This document shows positions 1-5,144 of a stretch of DNA of 5,144 nt, one piece after another (the stretch's first letter is position 1; every line of letters begins with the position of its first letter). Where the stretch lies: NCBI GenBank assembly GCA_905236895.1, contig CAJOQI010000170.1, forward strand, positions 1 through 5,144. Direction: 5' to 3'. This DNA comes from an uncultured Peptostreptococcaceae bacterium (GTDB taxonomy: Bacteria; Bacillota; Clostridia; Peptostreptococcales; Anaerovoracaceae). A program made the translations under genes and the position numbers. The notes beneath the pieces were generated by a model that saw nothing but the letters and a program-made list of their open reading frames with translations, did not search any database and was not told the DNA's origin.

Positions 1-173
1 ATGATGAAGCCCACCACAAGACAAGGTAACGCCGTTCCAAGGAAACAGGTTACCTCTTTGATTTCTCCATATATGAGTCCCACCACTACGGATGGAATGA
101 GAGACGCTCCCAAAACCAATAGGAGAACCCCCAGCATTCTTGTTACTGCGCTTCGGTTAATGGCTTTTGACAT
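1..173 (-). CDS. trkH: TrkH-family potassium uptake membrane subunit, N-terminal part (runs off window)
   Basis: This is the beginning of the integral-membrane, K+-conducting subunit of a Trk/Ktr system, which works with the cytosolic TrkA next door. Only 57 complete codons are visible. The protein begins MSKAINRSAVTRMLGVLLL, a short basic N-terminus followed by a hydrophobic helix at about residues 13-34 that ends in a LIYGE turn. A second hydrophobic stretch starts near residue 42. This matches the first helices of TrkH proteins. The ATG (173-171) overlaps the trkA stop in a TAATG junction, and no good Shine-Dalgarno lies at the usual distance, so translation is probably coupled to trkA. 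The selectivity-filter regions lie outside the window. The assignment therefore rests on the N-terminal helix pattern and on the trkA neighbour. Confidence 0.82.
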   Translation of the reverse strand, partial: MSKAINRSAVTRMLGVLLLVLGASLIPSVVVGLIYGEIKEVTCFLGTALPCLVVGFI

Positions 174-1519
174 TATTTCATCTTTAGGAGTTTCTCAAGC
201 TCCGAAATACCCGAAAGAAGGCTTACTACGATTACCCTGTCGTCTTGCTGAATCTTCGTATCGCCGTCAGGTATTATTACCCTTCCATTTCTATATATGC
301 CTGCAATCAGAAGGCTATGGGGAAGATCCAATTCTTTGAGGGTTCCCTCAAGCATCATCATGCCCTTAGTTGCAATTATTTCAACTATCTCAGCCTGACC
401 CTGAACCAGCATGGAGGATACTACCCTCTTCTTCTCTTGAATGATTCCGAAGATATTTCCCGCGGTTATGTCCAAAGGATTAAGGACCATATCAACTCTC
501 ATATCCTCTATCATATTAAGATAGCTTTCTCTGCTGACCTTGGAAATAACGTCTTCTATTCCCTTTTCCTTTACAGCCAGGGCAAGGAGAAGATTTTGCT
601 CGTCATATCCCGTTGCTGTTACGAAGGCATCCATTTCTTCCAGATTTTCTTCTTCCAGCATATCCATATCCGTGCCGTCACCGCAGAGTACCATTACATG
701 AGGTATTCTTGCGGAGAGATACTGACATCTTGTCTTGCTTCTTTCAATAAGTTTTACCGAAGCACCAAAGTCAGCCAACTTCTCCGCCAGATAATAGCCG
801 GTCTTTCCGCCTCCGACTATCATTACCTTCTGAAGCTTGTCGTGCTTCTCTCTTTGATGAACCTTCTTGTGGAGATCCAGAATTGCATCCTTTTCTCCTA
901 TGATATAGAGCTGGTCCGAATCTGTAATAACATCACTTCCGTGGGGAATGATAATCTTTCCGCTTCTTGAAATGGCTGCCACCAGCATATCCGGCATGGC
1001 TCTCCTAACCTCGGGAAGAGTCAGTCCGATTAAGTCCTTTTTGTTGGCTACGTCCATCTCCATCATGGCTATTCCACCTGTAACAAAGACGCCGCTTTCC
1101 AGAGTATATTTCTCCGCCAAATACTTATAGATTTCCATGGTTATGGCATAGTCCGGGTTCACCAAGAAGTCAACCTCCAGACCCTGCCTGATGAACTCGA
1201 AATGCTTCATATATTCCGGGTCTCTTACTCTGGCAATTACGTATTTACATCCCAGCTGCTTTGCAAACTGGCTGATAATCAGATTGCTTTCGTCAGAACC
1301 TGTGGATACCAAAACATACTCAAACTGCTCTATATTTAATGACCTTAAAACATTAATGTCTCTTGCGTCCTCGTTTATGGTCATTACATCGAATTGCTGA
1401 GAAAGTCGATCCAGGAGCACATTATTGGTATCAACCAAGGTAATGTCGTAGTCTCCTCCCATCAAAGCCTCGCAGACCTTGACGCCAAGTTTTCCTACGC
1501 CGATAATCGCAATATTCAT
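173..1519 (-). CDS. trkA: Trk system potassium uptake protein TrkA (NAD-binding, duplicated RCK domains)
   Basis: A 448-residue peripheral regulatory subunit that binds nucleotide and gates the TrkH channel at the cytoplasmic face. The length is close to the roughly 458 residues of classical TrkA, and the protein shows the expected internal duplication. The first Rossmann RCK_N domain covers about residues 1-125, with GVGKLG at 7-12 and an acidic D30 at the end of strand 2. RCK_C follows at about 143-222. A second RCK_N starts near 231, with GGGKTG at 236-241 and acidic E259, and a second RCK_C runs from about 370 to 446. The duplicated form distinguishes it from the single-unit KtrA (about 220 residues). 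The ATG lies 3 bp after the lysC stop, with GGAGG inside the last lysC codons. The downstream trkH start overlaps its stop. All key glycines are present and I see no frameshift. Confidence 0.95.
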   Translation of the reverse strand: MNIAIIGVGKLGVKVCEALMGGDYDITLVDTNNVLLDRLSQQFDVMTINEDARDINVLRSLNIEQFEYVLVSTGSDESNLIISQFAKQLGCKYVIARVRDPEYMKHFEFIRQGLEVDFLVNPDYAITMEIYKYLAEKYTLESGVFVTGGIAMMEMDVANKKDLIGLTLPEVRRAMPDMLVAAISRSGKIIIPHGSDVITDSDQLYIIGEKDAILDLHKKVHQREKHDKLQKVMIVGGGKTGYYLAEKLADFGASVKLIERSKTRCQYLSARIPHVMVLCGDGTDMDMLEEENLEEMDAFVTATGYDEQNLLLALAVKEKGIEDVISKVSRESYLNMIEDMRVDMVLNPLDITAGNIFGIIQEKKRVVSSMLVQGQAEIVEIIATKGMMMLEGTLKELDLPHSLLIAGIYRNGRVIIPDGDTKIQQDDRVIVVSLLSGISELEKLLKMK

Positions 1520-1522
1520 ATA

Positions 1523-2845
1523 CTACGCCTCCACTGAAAACTCATTATATATAGCTCTTATTGCCTTCTCGTAATCATTGTTTGCCACACCGATAATTAT
1601 ATTGACTTCGCTGGAGCCCTGCTCTATAAGTCTAAGGTTAATATCTGCATTCGCAATGGCGGTGAAAAGCCTTGCCGCAACACCGGGCCTCTTGCTCATT
1701 CCCCAGCCAACGGTGGCTATCATGGAAACATGCTCATCTGCCTCAATGCTGTCGGGATTGAGACGTTCCTTAAAGGTATCCATCATCTCCTCCAGCCTTC
1801 CACCGATATCCTGCCCCGGAATAATTACGGAAACCGTATCTATTCCGCTGGGGATACGTTCAAAGCTACAGCTATAGTCCTCCAATATACCAAGAATCCT
1901 TCTTATAAAGCTTCTCTTGGAAGACATATTGGCCTTATACATTGATATTACAGTAAAATCCTTCTTTCCCGCAATACCGGTTACAATTGTTTCAGGATCT
2001 CTATCCCCCACCTCTGCGGTAATCATGGTTCCCGGGTCTTCCGGAGCGTTTGTATTCCTGATATTAATCGGAATTCCGGCCATTCTGGCAGGATAGATTG
2101 CATCCTCATGAAGAACGGAGGCTCCCATATATGAAAGCTCTCTAAGCTCCATATAGGTAATATGATTTATGGGTTTGGGATTATCAACTATCCTTGGATC
2201 CGCCATAAGGAAGCCGGATACGTCCGTCCAGTTCTCATAAACATCTGCTTTTACAGCTCTTGCAACAACGGAGCCCGTAATATCGGAACCACCACGGCTA
2301 AAGGTTTTTATGGTGCCGTCCAAATAGCTTCCGTAGAAACCGGGGATTACAGCCTTATCGTGTTTCTTAAGCTCGTCGTCCAAGGCTTTGTTGGTCTCCT
2401 CAACCAACATTTTTCCCTTTTCATCAAAGAGAATGAGCCCCTCAGCGTCAACGAATTCAAAGCCAAGATAATCCGCAACCAGCATGGCAGTTAAAAATTC
2501 GCCTCTACTGGCTATATAGTCCTTGGAGCATCCCTTCTCCATTTCTCCGCGAATAACATCCATCTCCTTCTTTACATCAACCTTGCTTCCAAGGTTCGCG
2601 GCTATTGCAAGGAATCTATCCTCAACAACCTGAAGGAGCTGATCGTAAGGCAGGTTCTGCTCTTTGCTGGCATAAGTAAGATAGAGAACGTCAGTAATCT
2701 TATTGTCGTTCTGAAATCTCTTTCCCGGAGCGGAAACCACCACGTATTTCCTTCTCTCGTCTTTTGCAATTATTCCCTTGATCTTCTCCAGCTGAATTCT
2801 GTCCGCAACCGAAGATCCGCCAAACTTTGTTACGATTGAGCTCAT
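1523..2845 (-). CDS. lysC: Aspartate kinase, monofunctional, with two C-terminal ACT domains
   Basis: A 440-residue cytosolic enzyme that phosphorylates L-aspartate to 4-phospho-L-aspartate, the first step toward lysine, threonine, methionine and diaminopimelate. The kinase domain opens with KFGGSS at residues 7-12 (catalytic Lys7). It continues with SRGE at 113-116, SRGGSD at 183-188, TDVSG at 207-211 and DPR at 216-218. Two ACT domains follow, at about 297-365 and 374-436, the second containing the VGWGMSKRPGVAARLF stretch. They are the usual site of feedback inhibition, but which amino acid binds cannot be read from the sequence. The length fits a monofunctional aspartokinase of the roughly 440-450 residue type. 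No homoserine dehydrogenase domain is attached. The start is supported by AGGAG 7 nt upstream. It heads a tight cluster with trkA and trkH. The gene symbol is by family; the species name could differ. Confidence 0.95.
   Translation of the reverse strand: MSSIVTKFGGSSVADRIQLEKIKGIIAKDERRKYVVVSAPGKRFQNDNKITDVLYLTYASKEQNLPYDQLLQVVEDRFLAIAANLGSKVDVKKEMDVIRGEMEKGCSKDYIASRGEFLTAMLVADYLGFEFVDAEGLILFDEKGKMLVEETNKALDDELKKHDKAVIPGFYGSYLDGTIKTFSRGGSDITGSVVARAVKADVYENWTDVSGFLMADPRIVDNPKPINHITYMELRELSYMGASVLHEDAIYPARMAGIPINIRNTNAPEDPGTMITAEVGDRDPETIVTGIAGKKDFTVISMYKANMSSKRSFIRRILGILEDYSCSFERIPSGIDTVSVIIPGQDIGGRLEEMMDTFKERLNPDSIEADEHVSMIATVGWGMSKRPGVAARLFTAIANADINLRLIEQGSSEVNIIIGVANNDYEKAIRAIYNEFSVEA
1528..1532 (-). 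promoter_or_regulatory. trkA ribosome binding site inside lysC 3' end
   Basis: GGAGG on the minus strand lies 8 nt upstream of the trkA ATG. It is formed by the final Val-Glu-Ala codons of lysC, so translation of trkA depends on sequence that also codes for aspartokinase. This fixes the trkA start and indicates that lysC and trkA share one transcript. Confidence 0.85.
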
Positions 2846-2850
2846 AGTCT

Positions 2851-2857
2851 TTCTCCT
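2851..2857 (-). promoter_or_regulatory. lysC ribosome binding site
   Basis: AGGAGAA on the minus strand places AGGAG 7 nt before the lysC ATG. This supports the start that yields the conserved MSSIVTKFGGSS N-terminus. Confidence 0.85.
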
Positions 2858-2873
2858 AAAATAATAATGTAAT

Positions 2874-2903
2874 ATTATAACTCATTTGGCCCTTCTATGC
2901 CAT
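2874..2903 (-). promoter_or_regulatory. Probable sigma-A promoter for lysC-trkA-trkH
   Basis: A perfect -10 box, TATAAT (2879-2874), lies about 29 bp upstream of the lysC ATG. A moderate -35 box, ATGGCA (2903-2898, 4 of 6 matches to TTGACA), is 18 bp further upstream. The predicted transcript would start near 2867, leaving a leader of only about 20 nt. That is too short for a lysine riboswitch or an attenuator. The -10 is convincing and the -35 is less so. Confidence 0.6.
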
Positions 2904-2929
2904 ATACTTTTTCACTTTAACGTGTTCAA
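2901..2929 (-). promoter_or_regulatory. Possible second, weaker promoter upstream of lysC
   Basis: TTGAAC (2929-2924) and TATATG (2906-2901) are separated by exactly 17 bp, with 4 of 6 matches in each hexamer. It overlaps the -35 region of the stronger candidate just downstream. The region is AT-rich, so this may be chance. Confidence 0.25.
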
Positions 2930-2982
2930 TCGCTTTTTCTCTCATTTTCCGTCGAAAACCCTGTCCCCTGCAAATCGAACTT

Positions 2983-3013
2983 AAAAGGCCCGGAATTATT
3001 CCGAGCCTTTTTT
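2983..3013 (-). terminator. Rho-independent terminator of metK
   Basis: An inverted repeat with 14-nt arms at 3011-2998 and 2996-2983 begins within 3 bp of the metK stop. In the minus-strand RNA the arms read AAAAGGCUCGGAAU and AUUCCGGGCCUUUU. Every position pairs, including one U-G wobble, apart from the tight loop around 2997. The U run is short (UUUU, then AAG), and those Us also pair with the preceding As, so termination may be incomplete. On the plus strand the same position is a C-A mismatch but a T6 run follows, so weak bidirectional activity is possible. Confidence 0.75.
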
Positions 3014-4204
3014 CTATAATTCACTCTTCAGTTCTTCAACCTTGTCCAATCTCTCCCAAGGAAGATCGATATCAGTTCTTCCAAAATGTCCATAAGCTGC
3101 CGTCTGCCTATAGATAGGCCTTCTCAAGTCAAGATCGCGGATTATTGCCGCAGGACGGAAATCAAAGTGCTTTTCAACGATTTCTGCAATTTTCTCGTCC
3201 TCAAGCTTGCCTGTCCCAAAGGTATCAACCATGATGGATACGGGCTTTGCTACGCCTATTGCATAGGCCAACTGAATTTCGCATTTATCCGCAAGGCCTG
3301 CTGCAACGATATTCTTTGCCGCATAGCGGGCTGCATAGCTGGCGGAGCGATCCACCTTTGTTGGGTCCTTACCGGAGAAGGCACCGCCACCGTGGCGAGC
3401 ATAGCCACCATAGGTATCAACGATAATCTTACGGCCTGTCAATCCGGAATCGCCGTGAGGTCCACCAATAACAAAGCGTCCCGTGGGATTCACATAAAAT
3501 TTTGTTTCATCATCCAGCAGTTCCGCGGGAATTACAGCCTTAATAACCTTATCGATAATGTCTTCTTTAATCTGCTCTTGGCTTACCTCGGGATTGTGCT
3601 GAGCGGATACTACAACGGTGTCCACCCTCTTAGCCTTATCGCCGTCGTATTCCACAGTAACCTGGGACTTGCCGTCAGGTCTTAAATAATCCAAAGTTCC
3701 ATTCTTTCTAACCTCTGCCAGCTTACGGGTAAGCTTGTGGGCCAGAGAAATGGGCATGGGCATAAGCTCCGGGGTTTCGTTGCAGGCGAAGCCAAACATC
3801 ATTCCCTGGTCGCCCGCTCCCGTATGCTCAATCAGGTCATCCTGACCTTCCTGGATTTCTCCGTCCTTATATTCAAGGGCATTGTCAACGCCCATGGCAA
3901 TATCTTCCGACTGCTCGTCAATGGCGGAAAGAACTGCGCAATTGCTTCCGTCATAGCCGTATTTTCCTCTGTCATAGCCTATATCGTTTATCACCCCGCG
4001 AACAATTCCCGGAATATCAATATAGCAAGTAGTGCTTATCTCACCCATTACCATGGCATAGCCTGTAGTTGCAGTGGTTTCACAAGCCACTCTTCCCAAG
4101 GGATCCTGCTCAAGGATCGCATCAAGGATTGCATCGGAAATCTGATCGCAGACTTTGTCAGGATGCCCTTCTGTTACCGACTCTGATGTAAATAGTTTCT
4201 TCAT
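3014..4204 (-). CDS. metK: S-adenosylmethionine synthetase (methionine adenosyltransferase)
   Basis: A 396-residue cytosolic enzyme that condenses L-methionine and ATP to S-adenosylmethionine, releasing phosphate and pyrophosphate. It supplies the methyl donor of the cell. Diagnostic motifs are GHPDKVCDQ at residues 13-21 (metal/ATP-binding His14 and Asp16), signature one [10 protein letters not shown] at 129-138, and signature two [16 protein letters not shown] at 272-287, with its phosphate-binding lysine and asparagine-free loop intact. The length is typical (384-397). The frame stays open upstream to a GTG at 4312, but that stretch crosses the riboswitch terminator. The ATG at 4204 gives the canonical [17 protein letters not shown] start and has GGAGG just upstream. 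The gene is transcribed alone, from its own promoter, through a SAM-I riboswitch, and is closed by a terminator. End-product feedback is therefore expected. Confidence 0.98.
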   Translation of the reverse strand: MKKLFTSESVTEGHPDKVCDQISDAILDAILEQDPLGRVACETTATTGYAMVMGEISTTCYIDIPGIVRGVINDIGYDRGKYGYDGSNCAVLSAIDEQSEDIAMGVDNALEYKDGEIQEGQDDLIEHTGAGDQGMMFGFACNETPELMPMPISLAHKLTRKLAEVRKNGTLDYLRPDGKSQVTVEYDGDKAKRVDTVVVSAQHNPEVSQEQIKEDIIDKVIKAVIPAELLDDETKFYVNPTGRFVIGGPHGDSGLTGRKIIVDTYGGYARHGGGAFSGKDPTKVDRSASYAARYAAKNIVAAGLADKCEIQLAYAIGVAKPVSIMVDTFGTGKLEDEKIAEIVEKHFDFRPAAIIRDLDLRRPIYRQTAAYGHFGRTDIDLPWERLDKVEELKSEL

Positions 4205-4208
4205 TATT

Positions 4209-4213
4209 CCTCC
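4209..4213 (-). promoter_or_regulatory. metK ribosome binding site
   Basis: GGAGG followed by AATA and then ATG (4204). The 4-nt gap is a little short, but the match is strong. It decides the metK start in favour of 4204 over the upstream in-frame GTG/ATG codons at 4312-4304. Confidence 0.85.
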
Positions 4214-4223
4214 AATCTTTTCC

Positions 4224-4249
4224 GCACATTGGGGACGGCGCCCCGGTGC
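4224..4249 (-). other. Leader hairpin between riboswitch terminator and metK RBS
   Basis: In the minus-strand RNA, GCAC (4249-4246) pairs with GUGC (4227-4224), and GGGG (4244-4241) pairs with CCCC (4234-4231). The apical loop is CGCCGU, and there is a small internal loop (C against AAU). No U-tract follows, so it is not a classical terminator. It ends 10 nt before the metK GGAGG and leaves it single-stranded. A role as an RNA stabiliser or processing site is inference. Confidence 0.45.
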
Positions 4250-4263
4250 ACTCCTACCCTTAT

Positions 4264-4295
4264 AAGAAAATCCCCTTTTCCGACAAGAAAAGGGG
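4264..4295 (-). terminator. S-box expression platform: conditional terminator upstream of metK
   Basis: The hairpin has arms CCCCUUUUC (4295-4287) and GAAAAGGGG (4280-4272), with a 6-nt loop UUGUCG and a following AUUUUCUU tract (4271-4264). The 3' strand of aptamer helix P1, GAUGAGGAG (4320-4312), can instead pair with UUUCUUGUC (4290-4282) through 9 pairs, four of them G-U. That would break the terminator. This is the standard S-box logic: when SAM is bound, P1 is held and the terminator forms (off); without SAM the antiterminator forms (on). Confidence 0.85.
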
Positions 4296-4313
4296 CTGAC
4301 TTTCATCATCACT

Positions 4314-4424
4314 CCTCATCTTTCAGAATTACTTCTGTAGGACGTAGCACCTTATGACGGTTTTTTCTCCATCATAGGTTGCCGGGCTTCAAAGGGCCTA
4401 TTCCCTCAGCCACTCTTGATAAGG
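4314..4424 (-). ncRNA. SAM-I (S-box) riboswitch aptamer controlling metK
   Basis: The conserved S-box sequence is present in order on the minus strand: CUUAUCAAGAG, GAGGGA, GGCCCUUUGAAGCCCGGCAACC, GGUGCUA, UCCUACAGA and GAAAGAUGAGGAG. P1 is CCUUAUC (4424-4418) with GAUGAGG (4320-4314). P2 carries the GAGGGA kink-turn side. P3 is a long arm with ACCU/AGGU plus AUGAUGG/CCGUCAU, one bulged A and an A-rich loop. P4 is CAGAA/UUCUG. The aptamer binds S-adenosylmethionine, the product of the gene it precedes. It begins only a few nt after the predicted transcription start and overlaps the last codons of the upstream methyltransferase remnant. Confidence 0.97.
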
Positions 4425-4769
4425 GTTTTTTACGATTATACTATACATGTACCCATTGTCAACGAGTACAAACTTAATACGTTCAATTACAGGAATGAAT
4501 ACGCTTCTTCCGAAGGGATTGTAGAAATAGAAGACATCAAAGTCCTTGTAATCTTCAAAGGTGGTGGCATTGGCCTCAATTATCTCCGCATCCAGCTTAA
4601 GTTTCTCCATATTGCTTCTGCCTATTTCCGCAAGAGTATGATCAAGCTCTATCCCTGCAACACACTTAAAACCAAGAGCGGAAGCCACCTTAAGGCACAT
4701 ACCCTTTCCGCAACCTACATCAACAAAGGATGAATTGGCTCTGTCGCAAGGAATAGCCTTAAAGAAAAA
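4398..4769 (-). pseudogene. Class I SAM-dependent methyltransferase remnant, lacks N-terminus and start codon
   Basis: About 123 codons of methyltransferase-like sequence, starting FFFKAIPCDRANSSF. Motif I, VDVGCGKG, is encoded at about 4721-4701, and an acidic strand-2 end, GIELD, follows near 4653-4639. The segment YFYNPFGRS, typical of the motif IV region in this family, comes later, and the frame ends KNPYQEWLRE at the stop (4400-4398). The frame is open back to a TGA at 4817-4815 but holds no ATG, GTG, TTG or CTG before motif I. The first ATG (4700) falls after the SAM-binding glycines and would give a protein missing its cofactor site. Family members are usually around 190-230 residues, so the N-terminal part is gone. 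The last roughly 22 codons coincide with the metK promoter and riboswitch. The substrate cannot be inferred. Confidence 0.75.
4435..4462 (-). promoter_or_regulatory. Consensus sigma-A promoter of the metK riboswitch transcript
   Basis: TTGACA (4462-4457) and TATAAT (4440-4435) are both perfect matches, with a 16-bp spacer. Transcription is predicted to start near 4428, a few nt before the S-box P1 strand. That is where an S-box leader normally begins. The whole promoter lies inside the reading frame of the methyltransferase remnant; its hexamers are read there within VDN and SII codons. Confidence 0.9.
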
Positions 4770-4795
4770 AGCCGAGGCTTTTAGCCTCGGCTTTT
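4761..4795 (-). terminator. Strong Rho-independent terminator downstream of the oppA-like gene
   Basis: A near-perfect 13-bp stem, AAAAGCCGAGGCU (4795-4783) with AGCCUCGGCUUUU (4779-4767), closed by a 3-nt AAA loop. The U-rich tract continues as UUUUUUCUUU to 4761. It starts about 50 nt after the oppA-like stop and should block read-through into the methyltransferase remnant. The plus-strand version has only a T4 run. Confidence 0.92.
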
Positions 4796-4797
4796 CT

Positions 4798-4812
4798 ATG
4801 GGTCTAACCCAT
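4798..4812 (-). repeat. Small perfect inverted repeat preceding the terminator
   Basis: ATGGGT and ACCCAT, 6 bp each, flank a 3-nt spacer (TAG on the minus strand) and sit 2 bp upstream of the terminator stem. It could stack on the terminator as a tandem hairpin. No other role is apparent. Confidence 0.4.
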
Positions 4813-4845
4813 TTTCAGTAATTGTTTTGGATTTGTTCCCTTTGA

Positions 4846-5144
4846 TTAACGACCGAACTGGCAGTCATTGTTTCCGGAAACTGTGGTCCACATCTCAAGC
4901 ATATTGATAGGATCGTTGAAGTCAGCAATCCAACCTTCACGAGCGAAGTCGAAGTTACCGGCTTTACGCTCTTCAAGGAATACATTCCACTCCTGTTGCT
5001 GAATTGTAAGTTCAATTCCCAGAGTAGCAAGGTCCTGCTGGATGGACTCAGCAATTGCAATATGTCCGGATGTCGGGTTGGTGATGTACTCAAGTTGGAT
5101 AGGTGTATCAGCAGAGAGCTTTCCGTCCTCGCCGAACTGATATC
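4846..5144 (-). CDS. OppA-like peptide ABC transporter substrate-binding protein, 3' part, apparently C-terminally truncated
   Basis: 98 codons of an extracellular solute-binding protein of family 5 (OppA/DppA type), normally a lipoprotein that delivers oligopeptides to an ABC permease. The visible part covers the late lobe. It has the LEYITNPTSGHIAIAESIQQ segment, then LGIELTIQQQEWNVFLEER, then the hallmark FDFAREGWIADFNDPINMLEM, equivalent to the GWCADYNEP region of E. coli OppA. The frame ends at TAA (4848-4846) right after NNDCQFGR. Family proteins normally continue about 80-100 residues through a YTNPEYDALI-type stretch and a final PIIPLYYY segment. Neither other frame after the stop resumes that pattern, so the end seems deleted rather than merely frameshifted. 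The N-terminus lies outside the window. Whether the shortened protein folds is unknown. Confidence 0.85.
   Translation of the reverse strand, partial: YQFGEDGKLSADTPIQLEYITNPTSGHIAIAESIQQDLATLGIELTIQQQEWNVFLEERKAGNFDFAREGWIADFNDPINMLEMWTTVSGNNDCQFGR

Noticed and set aside
1..970. Plus-strand open frames of 112 and 241 codons opposite trkH and trkA
   Set aside because: They are antisense shadows of convincing TrkH and TrkA coding sequence, with no good ribosome site or recognisable family.
2846..2982. Possible lysine riboswitch or T-box upstream of lysC
   Set aside because: The predicted leader after the TATAAT is only about 20 nt, and no lysine-aptamer or T-box consensus is seen in the interval.
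3086..4186. Plus-strand open frames of 199 and 149 codons opposite metK
   Set aside because: They are antisense to a fully conserved metK, and their translations show no recognisable motif.
4205..4312. In-frame upstream extension of metK from a GTG at 4312 (36 extra residues), preceded by an AGGAG-like sequence
   Set aside because: It runs through the riboswitch terminator, and the AGGAG belongs to the S-box P1 strand. The extension has no MetK-like sequence, while the start at 4204 gives the conserved N-terminus with a proper GGAGG.
4416..4733. Plus-strand open frame of 105 codons over the methyltransferase remnant
   Set aside because: It is antisense to methyltransferase motifs and the S-box promoter. 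No family resemblance or supporting start signal is visible.
4815..5093. Minus-strand open frame of 92 codons over the oppA-like 3' end
   Set aside because: It is a shifted-frame shadow. The overlapping frame gives recognisable OppA-type sequence, and this one shows no domain pattern.

Overview
The window looks like chromosomal DNA from a mid-GC member of the Firmicutes, most likely class Clostridia and possibly Lachnospiraceae. The evidence is a textbook SAM-I (S-box) riboswitch with a Rho-independent terminator, strong GGAGG/AGGAG ribosome binding sites, consensus sigma-A type promoters, and the character of the MetK, aspartokinase and TrkA proteins. The family-level placement is inference. 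Every gene I can support lies on the minus strand, so the biological reading order runs from high to low coordinates.

Layout in transcription order: (1) 5144-4846 is the 3' part of an oligopeptide-binding (OppA-like, SBP family 5) lipoprotein gene. It stops roughly 80-100 residues earlier than the family normally does, and a strong terminator follows at 4795-4761. (2) 4769-4398 is a start-less fragment of a class I SAM-dependent methyltransferase. It keeps motif I (VGCGKG) and the NPF motif but has lost its N-terminal part. (3) Inside the end of that fragment sits a consensus promoter (TTGACA, 16 bp, TATAAT at 4462-4435). The SAM-I riboswitch aptamer (4424-4314) follows at once, then its terminator (4295-4264), an extra leader hairpin (4249-4224) and metK (4204-3014). 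(4) A terminator (3011-2983) closes metK. (5) A second promoter region (2929-2874) drives lysC, trkA and trkH, three tightly packed genes. lysC and trkA are 3 bp apart, and trkA and trkH overlap by one base (TAATG). trkH runs off the window at position 1.

Functionally, metK makes S-adenosylmethionine and is switched off by its own product through the S-box. lysC (aspartokinase with two ACT domains) starts the aspartate-family pathway that supplies lysine, threonine and the methionine backbone used by MetK. trkA and trkH encode the cytosolic NAD(H)-binding gating subunit and the membrane subunit of a Trk potassium uptake system. The coupling of lysC to K+ uptake genes is the unusual operon arrangement here.

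I see no CRISPR array, tRNA, rRNA, insertion sequence or clearly new system. The most interesting part is 4398-4846. There two truncated genes abut at a terminator, and the promoter and riboswitch of an essential gene are embedded in the reading frame of a methyltransferase remnant.
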